A stretch of DNA of 64,000 nucleotides, from the NCBI GenBank assembly GCA_016218045.1, contig JACRFB010000010.1, forward strand, positions 134,101-198,100, given 5' to 3'. Source of the DNA: Ignavibacteriota bacterium. Its GTDB lineage: Bacteria > Bacteroidota > Ignavibacteria > SZUA-365. Within the stretch, counting starts at the first letter, position 1, and each line of letters starts with the position of its first letter. Under the pieces are notes generated by a model that had not been told where the DNA came from, did not search any database, and was given only the letters and a program-made list of their open reading frames with translations. Below are positions 18,707-26,763 of this stretch, piece by piece. Both the position numbers and the translations under genes were made by a program.

Positions 18707-19420
18707 TCAGTCCTTGTCATCCTCCAGTGTCAGTACCTGGGGGGAAGCCAGGTCGCCAACAAGAATGAATGTGTAACGTGTCTTGCCGGTCAGGGTAATG
18801 TTCACTTCCTTTACTTCTTCATCGGCCGCTGTGACGACGTAAAACTTGTACGCGCCACCAAGCACGTTCGTGTACGATGACGGTGCGAAGGCGTTAACTG
18901 CGCCAATCACCGTCGGACCCGTCACTGCATCCTTCACCATCTTGACCGGGCTTCCGACGAGGTAGGTGTTGATTAATTTCACCTGCGCGGTGTCTGCCAG
19001 TTTCTTCGTTTCGTTGGAATACGTGAAACGTTCCTGCGTCAGGAGGAGTCCCATGTCGGTTACATCGCCGACAAACACCGCGGTCATCTTCGTGAATGAG
19101 CGGATGCTGACCAGTTGACGGAACACGGCAGAGGCGGTGTCGCTGCCGGCGGGCACGAGGCGGATGAACCGATTACCCGATTTGACGTCCGTTTTGTACG
19201 GCGTGTTCTGCGAATAAGACACATTCGAGTAGACCTTCAGGCTGTCAACCCAGATGTCCACAGCAGGTGCGCCGACCACCGCGTGCACGAAGCGCACGGA
19301 ACTTGTGACGGGCGGGGCCACCGGCGGTGTGGGCTCGTCCACGCAGCCTGCAATGAAAAAGCCGAGGGCAGTCGCGACGACCCCGAGCAACCCAGCCTTT
19401 CGTAGCAGCTTTTGTTGCAT
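18707..19420 (-). CDS. DUF4397-domain lipoprotein
   Basis: This 237-residue protein has a lipoprotein signal peptide with lipobox IAGC (Cys25) followed by a Pro-rich linker. DUF4397 begins VRFVHAVVGAPAVDIWVDSLKV and continues to the C-terminus. The family is exported and widespread in Bacteroidota, with no defined role. The start at 19420 follows a perfect AAGGAGG site; the open frame extends upstream but that part lacks conservation. It is the first gene of the four-gene minus-strand operon, with the TonB receptor 74 bases downstream, so it may be its surface partner in place of SusD. Confidence 0.85.
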   Translation of the reverse strand: MQQKLLRKAGLLGVVATALGFFIAGCVDEPTPPVAPPVTSSVRFVHAVVGAPAVDIWVDSLKVYSNVSYSQNTPYKTDVKSGNRFIRLVPAGSDTASAVFRQLVSIRSFTKMTAVFVGDVTDMGLLLTQERFTYSNETKKLADTAQVKLINTYLVGSPVKMVKDAVTGPTVIGAVNAFAPSSYTNVLGGAYKFYVVTAADEEVKEVNITLTGKTRYTFILVGDLASPQVLTLEDDKD

Positions 19421-19819
19421 ATCGTCCTCCTTGTAAGTGAGATATGGAAGGAAAGTATGAACAATTATTGCGGAAGGGCGTGATGCAGGCGGGAGCACAA
19501 GCTTCCGCCGACGAGGCGGATCCTTCCTGTTCATAAGGTTCAAGTACGTTGTGTGGGGGGGGCGGAGTTTTTGAAAACACCGTCGATCAGTTCGAGGAAC
19601 ATACAATGACATGAAGCAAAATGCAACCGATTGGAAGCAGTTCCTCCGTATCACCAAAAGTGCCGTGGTGAATCCGGGTTTCTAAGTTCCGGGACAAAAT
19701 AGCCCGCTTTCTCTGGGGACACGCGAGAAGCGAATCGGTAACCGAAGAAAGCGATGTTTCGTCCACCGAAACCCCGCCGCTTCGAGGGAAACAGGGCAAG
19801 GAAAAAATGGCCGGTGAAC
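19421..19819. other. Intergenic region upstream of the DUF4397 operon
   Basis: About 400 bases hold no convincing gene. The minus-strand promoter of the surface operon must lie here, but I could not place it. The visible structures are a small hairpin (TCCGCC/GGCGGA at 19504-19520, no T run) and a run of eight G at 19555-19562. Confidence 0.5.
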
Positions 19820-19850
19820 TTGACTTCGTATGCGGCCGTGGCTATTTTTG
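19820..19850 (+). promoter_or_regulatory. Promoter of tRNA-Asn
   Basis: TTGAC begins at 19820. Exactly 20 bases after the TTG comes TATTTTTG (19843-19850), a full match to the Bacteroidota-type TAnnTTTG. The mature tRNA begins 13 bases further on. Confidence 0.65.
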
Positions 19851-19862
19851 TAGTCCTTATAT

Positions 19863-19935
19863 TCCTCGATAGCTCAATAGGTAGAGCATGCGGCTGTTAA
19901 CCGCAGGGTTGTAGGTTCGAGTCCTACTCGAGGAG
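19863..19935 (+). tRNA. tRNA-Asn (anticodon GTT)
   Basis: A full cloverleaf is present. The acceptor TCCTCGA pairs with TCGAGGA, the D arm is GCTC...GAGC, and the anticodon stem TGCGG/CCGCA carries loop CTGTTAA. The T arm contains GTTCGAGTC. The discriminator is G and CCA is not encoded. Confidence 0.97.
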
Positions 19936-19938
19936 CAC

Positions 19939-19965
19939 GGTCCGCCACAGGCGGACCTTTTTTTT
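19939..19965 (+). terminator. Terminator of tRNA-Asn
   Basis: GGTCCGCC, loop ACA and GGCGGACC form a perfect 8-bp hairpin followed by eight T. It starts four bases after the tRNA and ends 15 bases before the next start codon. Confidence 0.93.
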
Positions 19966-19980
19966 CGCATCCACACAGCC

Positions 19981-20649
19981 ATGATTTCCCGCTACCAGCA
20001 TTCATACGCCGAAGTACTCGCTCTCCCGCGTGGTCCTCTCGACACCATTTCTTACATCGTACGCGATCCGAACGCCGGCGCCGCTCTTATCATCGACGCT
20101 CCGCTCGCGAGCGCCACGGACCTCCGTCTGCAGTGCACCGGATTCGACACTCGGGCGTTGGTCTTGACCCACGGTCATTGGGACCACACGGGTGACGCCG
20201 ACGAACTCGCCGAAACTCTTGGAATCCCCGTGTATTTAGGCGCGGAAGACGCCGCGATGCTGGAGACGCCGGACTTGCTCGGCTACCCGCTTCCATACCC
20301 GCTCCGCGCACATGTTCCGGAGCGACTCCTGCGGGAAAACGACATCATCGAATGCGGCACGCTGCGTTTTCGCGTGTTGTGCGTGCCTGGTCACACTCCC
20401 GGACATATTGCGCTCCACGAAGCGGGGCTGGGGATACTCTTCGCGGGCGACGTTCTGTTCCGCGGAGGCATCGGCCGAAGCGATCTCCCCGGCGGATCAT
20501 ACGACCAACTTCTGGAATCCATCGTCGAGGTTTTGCTGCCATTGCCGGACGAGACCACCGTGTATCCGGGTCACGGTCCGTTCACAACTATTGGCAGCGA
20601 GCGTCGAGATAATCCTTTCATCTCGGACTACCTCGATCACTTTGGATAA
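19981..20649 (+). CDS. MBL-fold metallo-hydrolase (glyoxalase II-like)
   Basis: This 222-residue soluble enzyme has the metallo-beta-lactamase HxHxDH motif (His64, His66, Asp68, His69 in THGHWDH), then the third-site histidine in VPGHTPGHI, the bridging Asp in FAGDVLF, and a final His in YPGHGP. The compact form without the glyoxalase II C-terminal domain is the common hydroxyacylglutathione-hydrolase-like group; the thioester substrate is unknown. The ATG lies only 15 bases after the tRNA-Asn terminator and has no Shine-Dalgarno site, so how it is transcribed and initiated is unclear. The stop is followed by about 170 bases before the tRNA-Arg promoter, where I see nothing. Confidence 0.9.
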   Translation: MISRYQHSYAEVLALPRGPLDTISYIVRDPNAGAALIIDAPLASATDLRLQCTGFDTRALVLTHGHWDHTGDADELAETLGIPVYLGAEDAAMLETPDLLGYPLPYPLRAHVPERLLRENDIIECGTLRFRVLCVPGHTPGHIALHEAGLGILFAGDVLFRGGIGRSDLPGGSYDQLLESIVEVLLPLPDETTVYPGHGPFTTIGSERRDNPFISDYLDHFG

Positions 20650-20817
20650 CCGTCCGGAATATTTCACGCGCAGGGTTTTACTGAATTGCAGCTCGTGTGA
20701 CGCGGGATTTTTCGCGGACGATTCATCTTCACGTGTAACAGCGGACATCCTCACACACCTATCTCTTGTCGGCATCCAGGAAAAAGATTCGGCTCGCTGT
20801 CGAACGAACACCACTGA

Positions 20818-20848
20818 TTGTTTTTCCCGCAGATTCTATCTATCTTTG
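20818..20848 (+). promoter_or_regulatory. Promoter of tRNA-Arg
   Basis: TTG at 20818-20820, then exactly 20 bases, then TATCTTTG (20841-20848), a full TAnnTTTG match. The tRNA begins ten bases later. Confidence 0.65.
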
Positions 20849-20857
20849 TGATTCGAT

Positions 20858-20934
<77 letters not shown>

Positions 20935-20972
20935 CTTACGAGCACGCATACAATACCGATACTGGAGAGGCA

Positions 20973-21674
20973 GTGTTAACCGCGAAAAAGAAAATTTCCG
21001 TCCGCGAAGTGGTCCCGACGTCCGAAATGGCAACGACGATGGATCGCGCCAAGTCGTTTTATGCGCAGTACAGCCGGTTCATCATCGGCGGTGTTGTGCT
21101 TGTCGCCGCAATCATCGTGTTCGCGTACATCTATTCTGCCGGCAAGGCCGAGGAAGAAGCTGATGCGGGTATGCAGTTGCGCAAAGTGCAGGTGCTCATT
21201 CAGCAACAGCAGTTCAAGCTTGCCATCGACGGCGATCCTGCACAGGGTATCACGGGCCTGAAAAGTATTGCCGACACGTACAGCGGTACCACGTCCGGTG
21301 AAACAGCCTCGCTGCTTCTCGGCACCTGTTATCTGAACACGGAGCAGTACGATCTGGCGATTGACGCCTTCGATAAGGCCTCCCCCTCTGGTGATCTGCT
21401 GAAGTCGAACGCAGTGGCGGGCAAGGCGGCAGGCTACGAGGGTAAAAAACAATTCGCAGAAGCAGCAGCCCTCTTTGAAGATGCGGCCGGGATGTTTACC
21501 AATGATTTCCTCACGGCGAGTCGCTATTTCAGCGCAGCACGCGCATGGGCGCTCTCCGGTAACAAGGAAAAGGCCCTCGCCGCCATTGAGAAGGTGCGGG
21601 AAGCAAAAACACCGCGCTTCGAAAAAGATGTGGAGCGACTGGTCAGCCAGTACGATCTCGAGCCGGAACAGTAG
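20973..21674 (+). CDS. Membrane-anchored TPR protein (YfgM-like topology)
   Basis: This 233-residue protein has a short cytoplasmic N-terminus, one membrane helix (about residues 30-50, FIIGGVVLVAAIIVFAYIY) and a C-terminal tetratricopeptide domain (LLLGTCYLNTEQYDLAIDAFDKA, then AAGYEGKKQFAEAAALFEDAA). This resembles YfgM, an ancillary subunit of the Sec translocon and periplasmic chaperone network, but such a topology is common and orthology is not shown. The GTG start follows GGAGAGG; an ATG at 21030 is less well placed. It sits 38 bases after tRNA-Arg with no terminator between, so the tRNA and this gene may share a transcript. A strong terminator follows. Confidence 0.75.
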   Translation: MLTAKKKISVREVVPTSEMATTMDRAKSFYAQYSRFIIGGVVLVAAIIVFAYIYSAGKAEEEADAGMQLRKVQVLIQQQQFKLAIDGDPAQGITGLKSIADTYSGTTSGETASLLLGTCYLNTEQYDLAIDAFDKASPSGDLLKSNAVAGKAAGYEGKKQFAEAAALFEDAAGMFTNDFLTASRYFSAARAWALSGNKEKALAAIEKVREAKTPRFEKDVERLVSQYDLEPEQ

Positions 21675-21696
21675 ACCTTTTTCATAAAAGTCTGTG

Positions 21697-21724
21697 AAGC
21701 CACCCGAATGGGTGGCTTTTTTTT
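21697..21724 (+). terminator. Intrinsic terminator after the TPR gene
   Basis: AAGCCACCC, loop GAAT and GGGTGGCTT form a perfect 9-bp stem followed by a run of T ending at 21724. Confidence 0.93.
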
Positions 21725-22129
21725 GAATCACTGCTGACGGCAGCCTGGGACCGTCGACGGTTCGATGTCGGTTACTGCAAATTCCGCATCGGCACCGATA
21801 TAACACCCTCAAATTGGCGCAAACGAGGGGAATCTGGGATTCTCTCAGGTCAGACTTCGACGGAAATTGCATTAAAATACTCGCAAACGAATCGATTTAT
21901 GCAATTCTCGCACCCCGACTTGCATTACGGCTGCGAGAATAGACCCGCGCATTGCAGTAATTACACGGATCGAGGGGTAATCCGCCACCGAATGGCAAGA
22001 ACTGCAGCCGTTATATCTTTAATTATCAACGACTTTGGTAAACGTGTGTGACTTGAATGGAGGTTTGGCCCGTCAAATGTATAAGGGGTGTGTGAGGTTA
22101 GAAACTTGAACCAAGCACCGAGAATCCCC
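21725..22129. other. Intergenic region upstream of the TIGR03790 gene
   Basis: About 400 bases hold no gene I can support. There is a perfect 9-bp inverted repeat, ATTCTCGCA (21904-21912) and TGCGAGAAT (21932-21940), with a 19-base spacer and no T run. A TATCTTTA box lies at 22014-22021 but has no TTG 20 bases upstream, so I do not call a promoter. Confidence 0.5.
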
Positions 22130-23830
22130 ATGAACAGAACGACACTCTTCGCCCTCCTGACCCTTTGCGCTCTTGCTTATGCAACCGTTCGTGCGCAAGG
22201 ATATTCCGATGTACTTGTGGTGGTGAATTCCAACAGCACGATCTCACAGGATGTCGCAACATATTTCAAGACACAGCGCTCGATACCGACACAGAACATC
22301 TGTTCGATATCGATGCCAACAACCGAGGAAATCGATTCCACCACGTATGCTGGCATTCTGCAGCAGATCAAAGTCTACATGCAGTCGAACAGCTTGACCA
22401 CGTCCATCAAGTACATCGTGACGACACAGGGCGTGCCTTTGAAGGTGCGTCGGTCATCGGGCGTTTTCAGTCTTCAGTCCAATGCGGGATCCTTCGACAG
22501 CGATCTGTGCCTCTTGAACAGTTCCCTTGAAGCACAGATCGGGAAAAACGGTCCCGTGTCCAATCCGTACGGATTTGCAAATGCACACTTCACGAGGAGT
22601 TCCACGTACTCGAACGTGTATCTGGTCACACGACTTGCGGGTTACTCATACAGTGACATCGTCGGACTTATCGACCGCGCGCGCCAACCGTACAAATCGG
22701 CCGGTACTTTTGTGTTCGATATCGATATCACGCGTGGAAGCGCGCTCCTGAACCAGAACATGATCACTGCACGCAACCTGCTCCGCAATCGCGGATACAA
22801 TACCTACCTCGATTCCACCACCACCTTCGTCACCAACCAGACGAACGTGCTCGGCTACGTCAGTTGGGGCAGCAACGACGCCAACTGGTCGTCGTACACC
22901 TCCGAAGCAAAACCGTGCTTCAACTGGTCGGCCAAGGCGCTGGGTGACACATACGTCAGCTCGAGCGGGCGCTCCTTTGCGGACTCGACTTTTGTCGAAC
23001 CGACAATCGGATGGCAGTCGATGGTCGCCGACCTCATTCACGAGCAGGGCGTGACAGGCACAAAGGGATACGTGTGGGAGCCGTACAGCGGCGCCATGAC
23101 GCGCGTCGATTATCTGTACGAGCGTTGGACCAACGCGCAGAGCTACAACCTTGCCGAGACCTATTACATGGCCTCCGCATACATGGGTTGGATGGACGTC
23201 ATTATCGGCGATCCGAAAGCGACGTTTGCGGGTGACGGTCACATGCCCGTCGAACTGGTTTCGTTCAGCGGCGCACTGCGTGGCGGAGAAATCGTGCTTT
23301 CGTGGAAGACAGCGACTGAATCAAACAATCACGGATTCGACGTGCAGAAGCGCGTCGGCGGCGTGTGGAAGTCGCTCGGTTTCGTTCAGGGCATGGGCAC
23401 TGTCAGCACCCCGCAGTATTACCGCTTCAACGACCGCGATGTCCGCGGCGACAACACCTATCGTCTCATGCAGATCGATCGTGACGGCACAGTGTCGTCG
23501 AGCGCAGTCATCAATGTCGCCGGCCAGGTGCAGAACGGATTTGTGCTGACACAGAATTATCCCAATCCCTGTATGAATACGACGTCCGTGGCATACACTC
23601 TTCCCGAGGAAGGCGCGGTTTCGATCAGCGTCTATTCCGTCACGGGGCAGGAAATAGCACGGCTGGTCCCGGGCGAGACACGCGGCACCGGCACACACGT
23701 GGCATTCTGGAATGGAACCGATCTCAGCGGAGCACCGGTTGCCGCCGGCCGCTACATCTATCGGATGCAGGTGACGCGCGGCGAGGATCAGATATTTGCC
23801 GAGAGCAAAATCCTCACCGTCGTGCGGTAA
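22130..23830 (+). CDS. TIGR03790-family exported protein with T9SS sorting domain
   Basis: This 566-residue protein has a signal peptide (about residues 1-23, ending ATVRAQ) and a TIGR03790-like region of about 350 residues that includes VLVVVNSNS, YIVTTQGVPLKV and MGWMDVIIGDPKATF. That family is of unknown function. A beta domain (ELVSFSGALRGGEIVLSWKTATESNNHGFDVQ) follows, then a type A sorting domain beginning LTQNYPNPCMNTTSVAYTLP and ending ESKILTVV, so it should be exported by T9SS. I preferred the ATG at 22130 over a GTG at 22088 because the signal peptide then starts directly. It is monocistronic and followed by a terminator. Confidence 0.88.
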   Translation: MNRTTLFALLTLCALAYATVRAQGYSDVLVVVNSNSTISQDVATYFKTQRSIPTQNICSISMPTTEEIDSTTYAGILQQIKVYMQSNSLTTSIKYIVTTQGVPLKVRRSSGVFSLQSNAGSFDSDLCLLNSSLEAQIGKNGPVSNPYGFANAHFTRSSTYSNVYLVTRLAGYSYSDIVGLIDRARQPYKSAGTFVFDIDITRGSALLNQNMITARNLLRNRGYNTYLDSTTTFVTNQTNVLGYVSWGSNDANWSSYTSEAKPCFNWSAKALGDTYVSSSGRSFADSTFVEPTIGWQSMVADLIHEQGVTGTKGYVWEPYSGAMTRVDYLYERWTNAQSYNLAETYYMASAYMGWMDVIIGDPKATFAGDGHMPVELVSFSGALRGGEIVLSWKTATESNNHGFDVQKRVGGVWKSLGFVQGMGTVSTPQYYRFNDRDVRGDNTYRLMQIDRDGTVSSSAVINVAGQVQNGFVLTQNYPNPCMNTTSVAYTLPEEGAVSISVYSVTGQEIARLVPGETRGTGTHVAFWNGTDLSGAPVAAGRYIYRMQVTRGEDQIFAESKILTVVR

Positions 23831-23864
23831 TCACGAACACAATCACCGGCTCTATTCAGGGCAC

Positions 23865-23895
23865 AAGCCGGCTCCTTCGAGAGCCGGCTTTTTTT
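23865..23895 (+). terminator. Intrinsic terminator after the TIGR03790 gene
   Basis: AAGCCGGCTC, loop CTTCGA and GAGCCGGCTT form a perfect 10-bp stem followed by a run of T ending at 23895. Confidence 0.94.
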
Positions 23896-24053
23896 ATGTC
23901 CCGCAGGACGCATGCGTCCATTTTCCACGACACACCCAAGACACTCGTGCAACGAAAGCGCGGAATTCGCGTCAAAGGATCAACACCGGTCGCAATGAAA
24001 CTGGCATCGAAATTGCCGCATACACTCAAGAACCGCACAAGCAGGAGCCAATC

Positions 24054-24872
24054 ATGAAACGCCTCGTCACTCTTTCCATCGTCCTTCCGATCCTCTTGTT
24101 GTCGGCCTGCGATGAGGGGCACGGTCCCGACTACGACGTCGTCCCGCCCCTTCCGCCCGTCGGCATCACGAGCACCTCGCTCGACCGCGCGGTGGAGCTG
24201 CGCTGGATCGAGAACCAGGAGGGGGACATCGCGGGGTACAACGTGTACGTGAGCAGCAGCTATCGCGGGCGCTACGATTTGATCGGAAACACACGCACTG
24301 CATCATTCGTTGACCTCGATGCAGTGAACGGCGTCACCTACTACTACGCGGTTGCGGCTTACGATATCAACGGCAACGAAAGCGATCTGAGCCGCGACGT
24401 CGTGTACGACACGCCCCGGCCGGAAGGACGCAATGTTGTGATGACCGACCGTTTCCGTGATCCCGGGCGCGGCGGGTACGATTTTTCCGATTACCGGATC
24501 GTCCACTACGACACAGACAACACGGATCTGTATCTCGAAATTGACACGAAGAACGTGCCCTACTTCGTCGTATGGGACGACGGAGAGATTCAAGACATGG
24601 GATACACACGCAACATCGACGAGATTTCGGCCGCGCCTGAGGCCGGCTGGAATCCGACAAAAGATGCGGCCATCGTGCGCGGCCACACATATGTCGTGAA
24701 GACATTCGACAACCATTTCGCCAAGGTTCGCGTCGTGGATGTGGGAGCGACAGCGATAACATTCGATTGGGCATACCAGACGGCGACGGGCAATCCCGAG
24801 CTCTTCCATCGCGGCAAGGGTTCCCTCAGCAAACGCGCACGCGGCTCGGCGTCGGCGCGGGCGGGCCACTAA
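24054..24872 (+). CDS. Fibronectin type III-like lipoprotein
   Basis: This 272-residue protein has a lipoprotein signal peptide with lipobox LSAC (Cys19) and a Pro-rich linker. One FN3-like domain follows (about residues 35-125: RAVELRWIENQEGDIAGYNV, then YYAVAAYDINGNES). The remaining 140 residues are rich in Asp and Tyr and match no family I recognise. The start follows CAGGAG at eight bases. The DUF4384 gene begins about 40 bases after the stop, so the two are probably co-transcribed. It is an envelope protein of unknown function. Confidence 0.8.
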   Translation: MKRLVTLSIVLPILLLSACDEGHGPDYDVVPPLPPVGITSTSLDRAVELRWIENQEGDIAGYNVYVSSSYRGRYDLIGNTRTASFVDLDAVNGVTYYYAVAAYDINGNESDLSRDVVYDTPRPEGRNVVMTDRFRDPGRGGYDFSDYRIVHYDTDNTDLYLEIDTKNVPYFVVWDDGEIQDMGYTRNIDEISAAPEAGWNPTKDAAIVRGHTYVVKTFDNHFAKVRVVDVGATAITFDWAYQTATGNPELFHRGKGSLSKRARGSASARAGH

Positions 24873-24915
24873 GCACAACGACACGACTCATTCGCATCCC
24901 ATGACGGAGGCAGCC

Positions 24916-26595
24916 ATGAAAACGATCGGACATATCTGCGTACTGCTAGCTCTTGCGCTCGCCCTCCCGCTCGCGGCGGCGCCACCCCGCCCCATCCCCG
25001 GCTCGGGCATGGATCTCGACGTCGACGTCTGGACCGACCGGGGCGAGGGCGCCGTGTACCGCGACGGCGATCCTCTGTCAATCTACTTCCGCGCAAGCGA
25101 CGACTGCCATGTCACCATCTATTCCATCTCGACGGAAGGTGATGTGCGCATCCTCTTCCCGCGCTATCCCGACGATGGCTTCGTGTACGGAGGGATCACG
25201 TATCGTTTGCCCGAGTATTATGAGGTCGAAGACCTGCGCGTGTCGGGACCGCGCGGCGTCGAATACATTCACGCCATCGCGACCTCGCGTTGGGACGGAC
25301 TGCGCTACGGAGTCCGCGGTCGCAGCTATCACCTCGGCATATCCCCCATCACAGGCGACCCCTTCGTGGCCATCAACTCCATCAACGAGCGTATCGCGCA
25401 TCCGCACGTTATCCGCGCGTCCGCGACCACCTGGTATTTTGTGGACGGCCTGGTCTGGTATCCCCGCTACATGTGTGGAAGCTGTCACCACAATGCGCGA
25501 GGTTTCGATCCCTACAACTCCTCATGCGGCAGATACGATGTGGTTGTAACGCACGGATACGATTACTGGTGGGGGTACGATTACTATCCCGCGCGTGTAC
25601 ACCTGCGTTTCGACGGCCCGTTCTGGCGCTTCGAACTCCGCGGACCCGGCGTGCGCAGACCGCATAGACACGGCTACCTCAATTGCGCGTGGGGATTCGG
25701 AAATTACCGGCCGCACGTCGTGCCGATCCGCCCGCACACACGCATCGTGCGTGTGGATCCGCGCATCGAAACACGTCGTGGATACGTCCGGAACTACGAA
25801 CCCGTCACATACAGACAGACGCGCAGCCGCGATTACGGCACCACACGTTCGCGGAACGAGCGGATCCGCGACGAGGTGCCGGGAAGCGGTCGCGATCGTG
25901 ACGGCAGTGGCGTCTCTACCCCCGGGAATACACGCGACCGTGTGCGCAGCGACGGGACAACGCGCGACCGCGTCGACCGCGCCGGCACCGAAAACGACCG
26001 CGCACGCGTTCAGGATGAACAAATACGGACTGAGACCGACCGTTCCCGCACGAACGATGGACAGTTGCAAAGTGAGAGAGAGCGCGTCCGGGAAGAACAG
26101 GCACGGCAGGAAAGTGCGAGAGCGCGCGACGAGCAGCTCCGCACCGAGAGAGAACGGACGCGTGCCCGCGAAGAGCAGACACGTCTCGAGAACGAACGGG
26201 CGCGTGCTCGCACGGAGGAAGTGCGTATCCAAAACGAACGGGCGCGCGAGGAACGCGTACGCGAGGAACGGGTGCGTGAGGAACGGGTGCGTGAGGAAAG
26301 GGCACGTGAGGAACGGGTGCGCGAGGAACGGGCACGCCAGGAACGGGCACGCGAGGAGAGGGCACGTGAGGAACGGGTGCGCGAGGAGAGGGCACGTGAG
26401 GAAAGGGTGCGCGAGGAACGGGCACGCCAGGAACGGGCAAGAGCCGAATCAGTCGATGTCCCCTCCTCGCGAGGCAGAGACGAGTCTGTGCGAGACAGAA
26501 GCTCCTCGCCCCGTGTCGAGGCGCCTGCGTCGAACACCAACACACGCACACGCGACGACGGCGCCCCGGGCGGACGTTCGCAGAGAAGCAGATGA
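24916..26595 (+). CDS. DUF4384-like exported protein with Arg/Glu repeat tail
   Basis: This 559-residue protein has a signal peptide (residues 1-22, ending PLAAA) and a DUF4384-like domain (about residues 30-160: GDPLSIYFRASDDCHVTIYS, then VRILFP). A middle part rich in Tyr, Trp, His and Arg follows (for example YDYWWGYDYYPARVHLRF), with a CGSCHH motif that could bind haem or metal. The C-terminal 250 residues are almost wholly Arg, Glu, Asp and Ala, with a tandem five-residue repeat at residues 443-507. Such composition favours a long charged single helix. The ATG at 24916 has GGAGG six bases upstream and is preferred over 24901. DUF4384 proteins elsewhere often associate with regulators or caspase-like proteins, but none is nearby. 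Confidence 0.75.
   Translation: MKTIGHICVLLALALALPLAAAPPRPIPGSGMDLDVDVWTDRGEGAVYRDGDPLSIYFRASDDCHVTIYSISTEGDVRILFPRYPDDGFVYGGITYRLPEYYEVEDLRVSGPRGVEYIHAIATSRWDGLRYGVRGRSYHLGISPITGDPFVAINSINERIAHPHVIRASATTWYFVDGLVWYPRYMCGSCHHNARGFDPYNSSCGRYDVVVTHGYDYWWGYDYYPARVHLRFDGPFWRFELRGPGVRRPHRHGYLNCAWGFGNYRPHVVPIRPHTRIVRVDPRIETRRGYVRNYEPVTYRQTRSRDYGTTRSRNERIRDEVPGSGRDRDGSGVSTPGNTRDRVRSDGTTRDRVDRAGTENDRARVQDEQIRTETDRSRTNDGQLQSERERVREEQARQESARARDEQLRTERERTRAREEQTRLENERARARTEEVRIQNERAREERVREERVREERVREERAREERVREERARQERAREERAREERVREERAREERVREERARQERARAESVDVPSSRGRDESVRDRSSSPRVEAPASNTNTRTRDDGAPGGRSQRSR
26242..26436 (+). repeat. 15-bp tandem repeat encoding (A/V)REER units
   Basis: Thirteen in-frame 15-bp units encode AREER, VREER or ARQER pentapeptides. 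Units differ mainly by third-base changes and Ala/Val swaps, which suggests recent expansion by slippage or unequal exchange. The array remains in frame with the DUF4384-like gene. Confidence 0.9.
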
Positions 26596-26649
26596 CAACG
26601 ATAGATGCACTCGGTGCTCCGGCCTGCCCGACGGAGCGCTGAGACCGGG

Positions 26650-26692
26650 CGGGACCGGCGTCGTGACGTTCTTACGCGCAACGCCGGTCCCG
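26650..26692. repeat. 12-bp inverted repeat, possible terminator
   Basis: CGGGACCGGCGT (26650-26661) pairs perfectly with ACGCCGGTCCCG (26681-26692) across a 19-base loop. It lies 55 bases after the DUF4384 gene. No real T run follows, so it is at best a weak or factor-assisted terminator. Confidence 0.5.
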
Positions 26693-26763
26693 GCTCGTTT
26701 CGGTGCCGGGAATTGATTTTACGGACGAGATGGAAGTAAGTTGGCAGGCATGAGGACAGCAGG

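Noticed and set aside
19555-19562. Run of eight G upstream of the DUF4397 operon
   Set aside because: Short enough to be expected in GC-rich sequence and far from the start codon.
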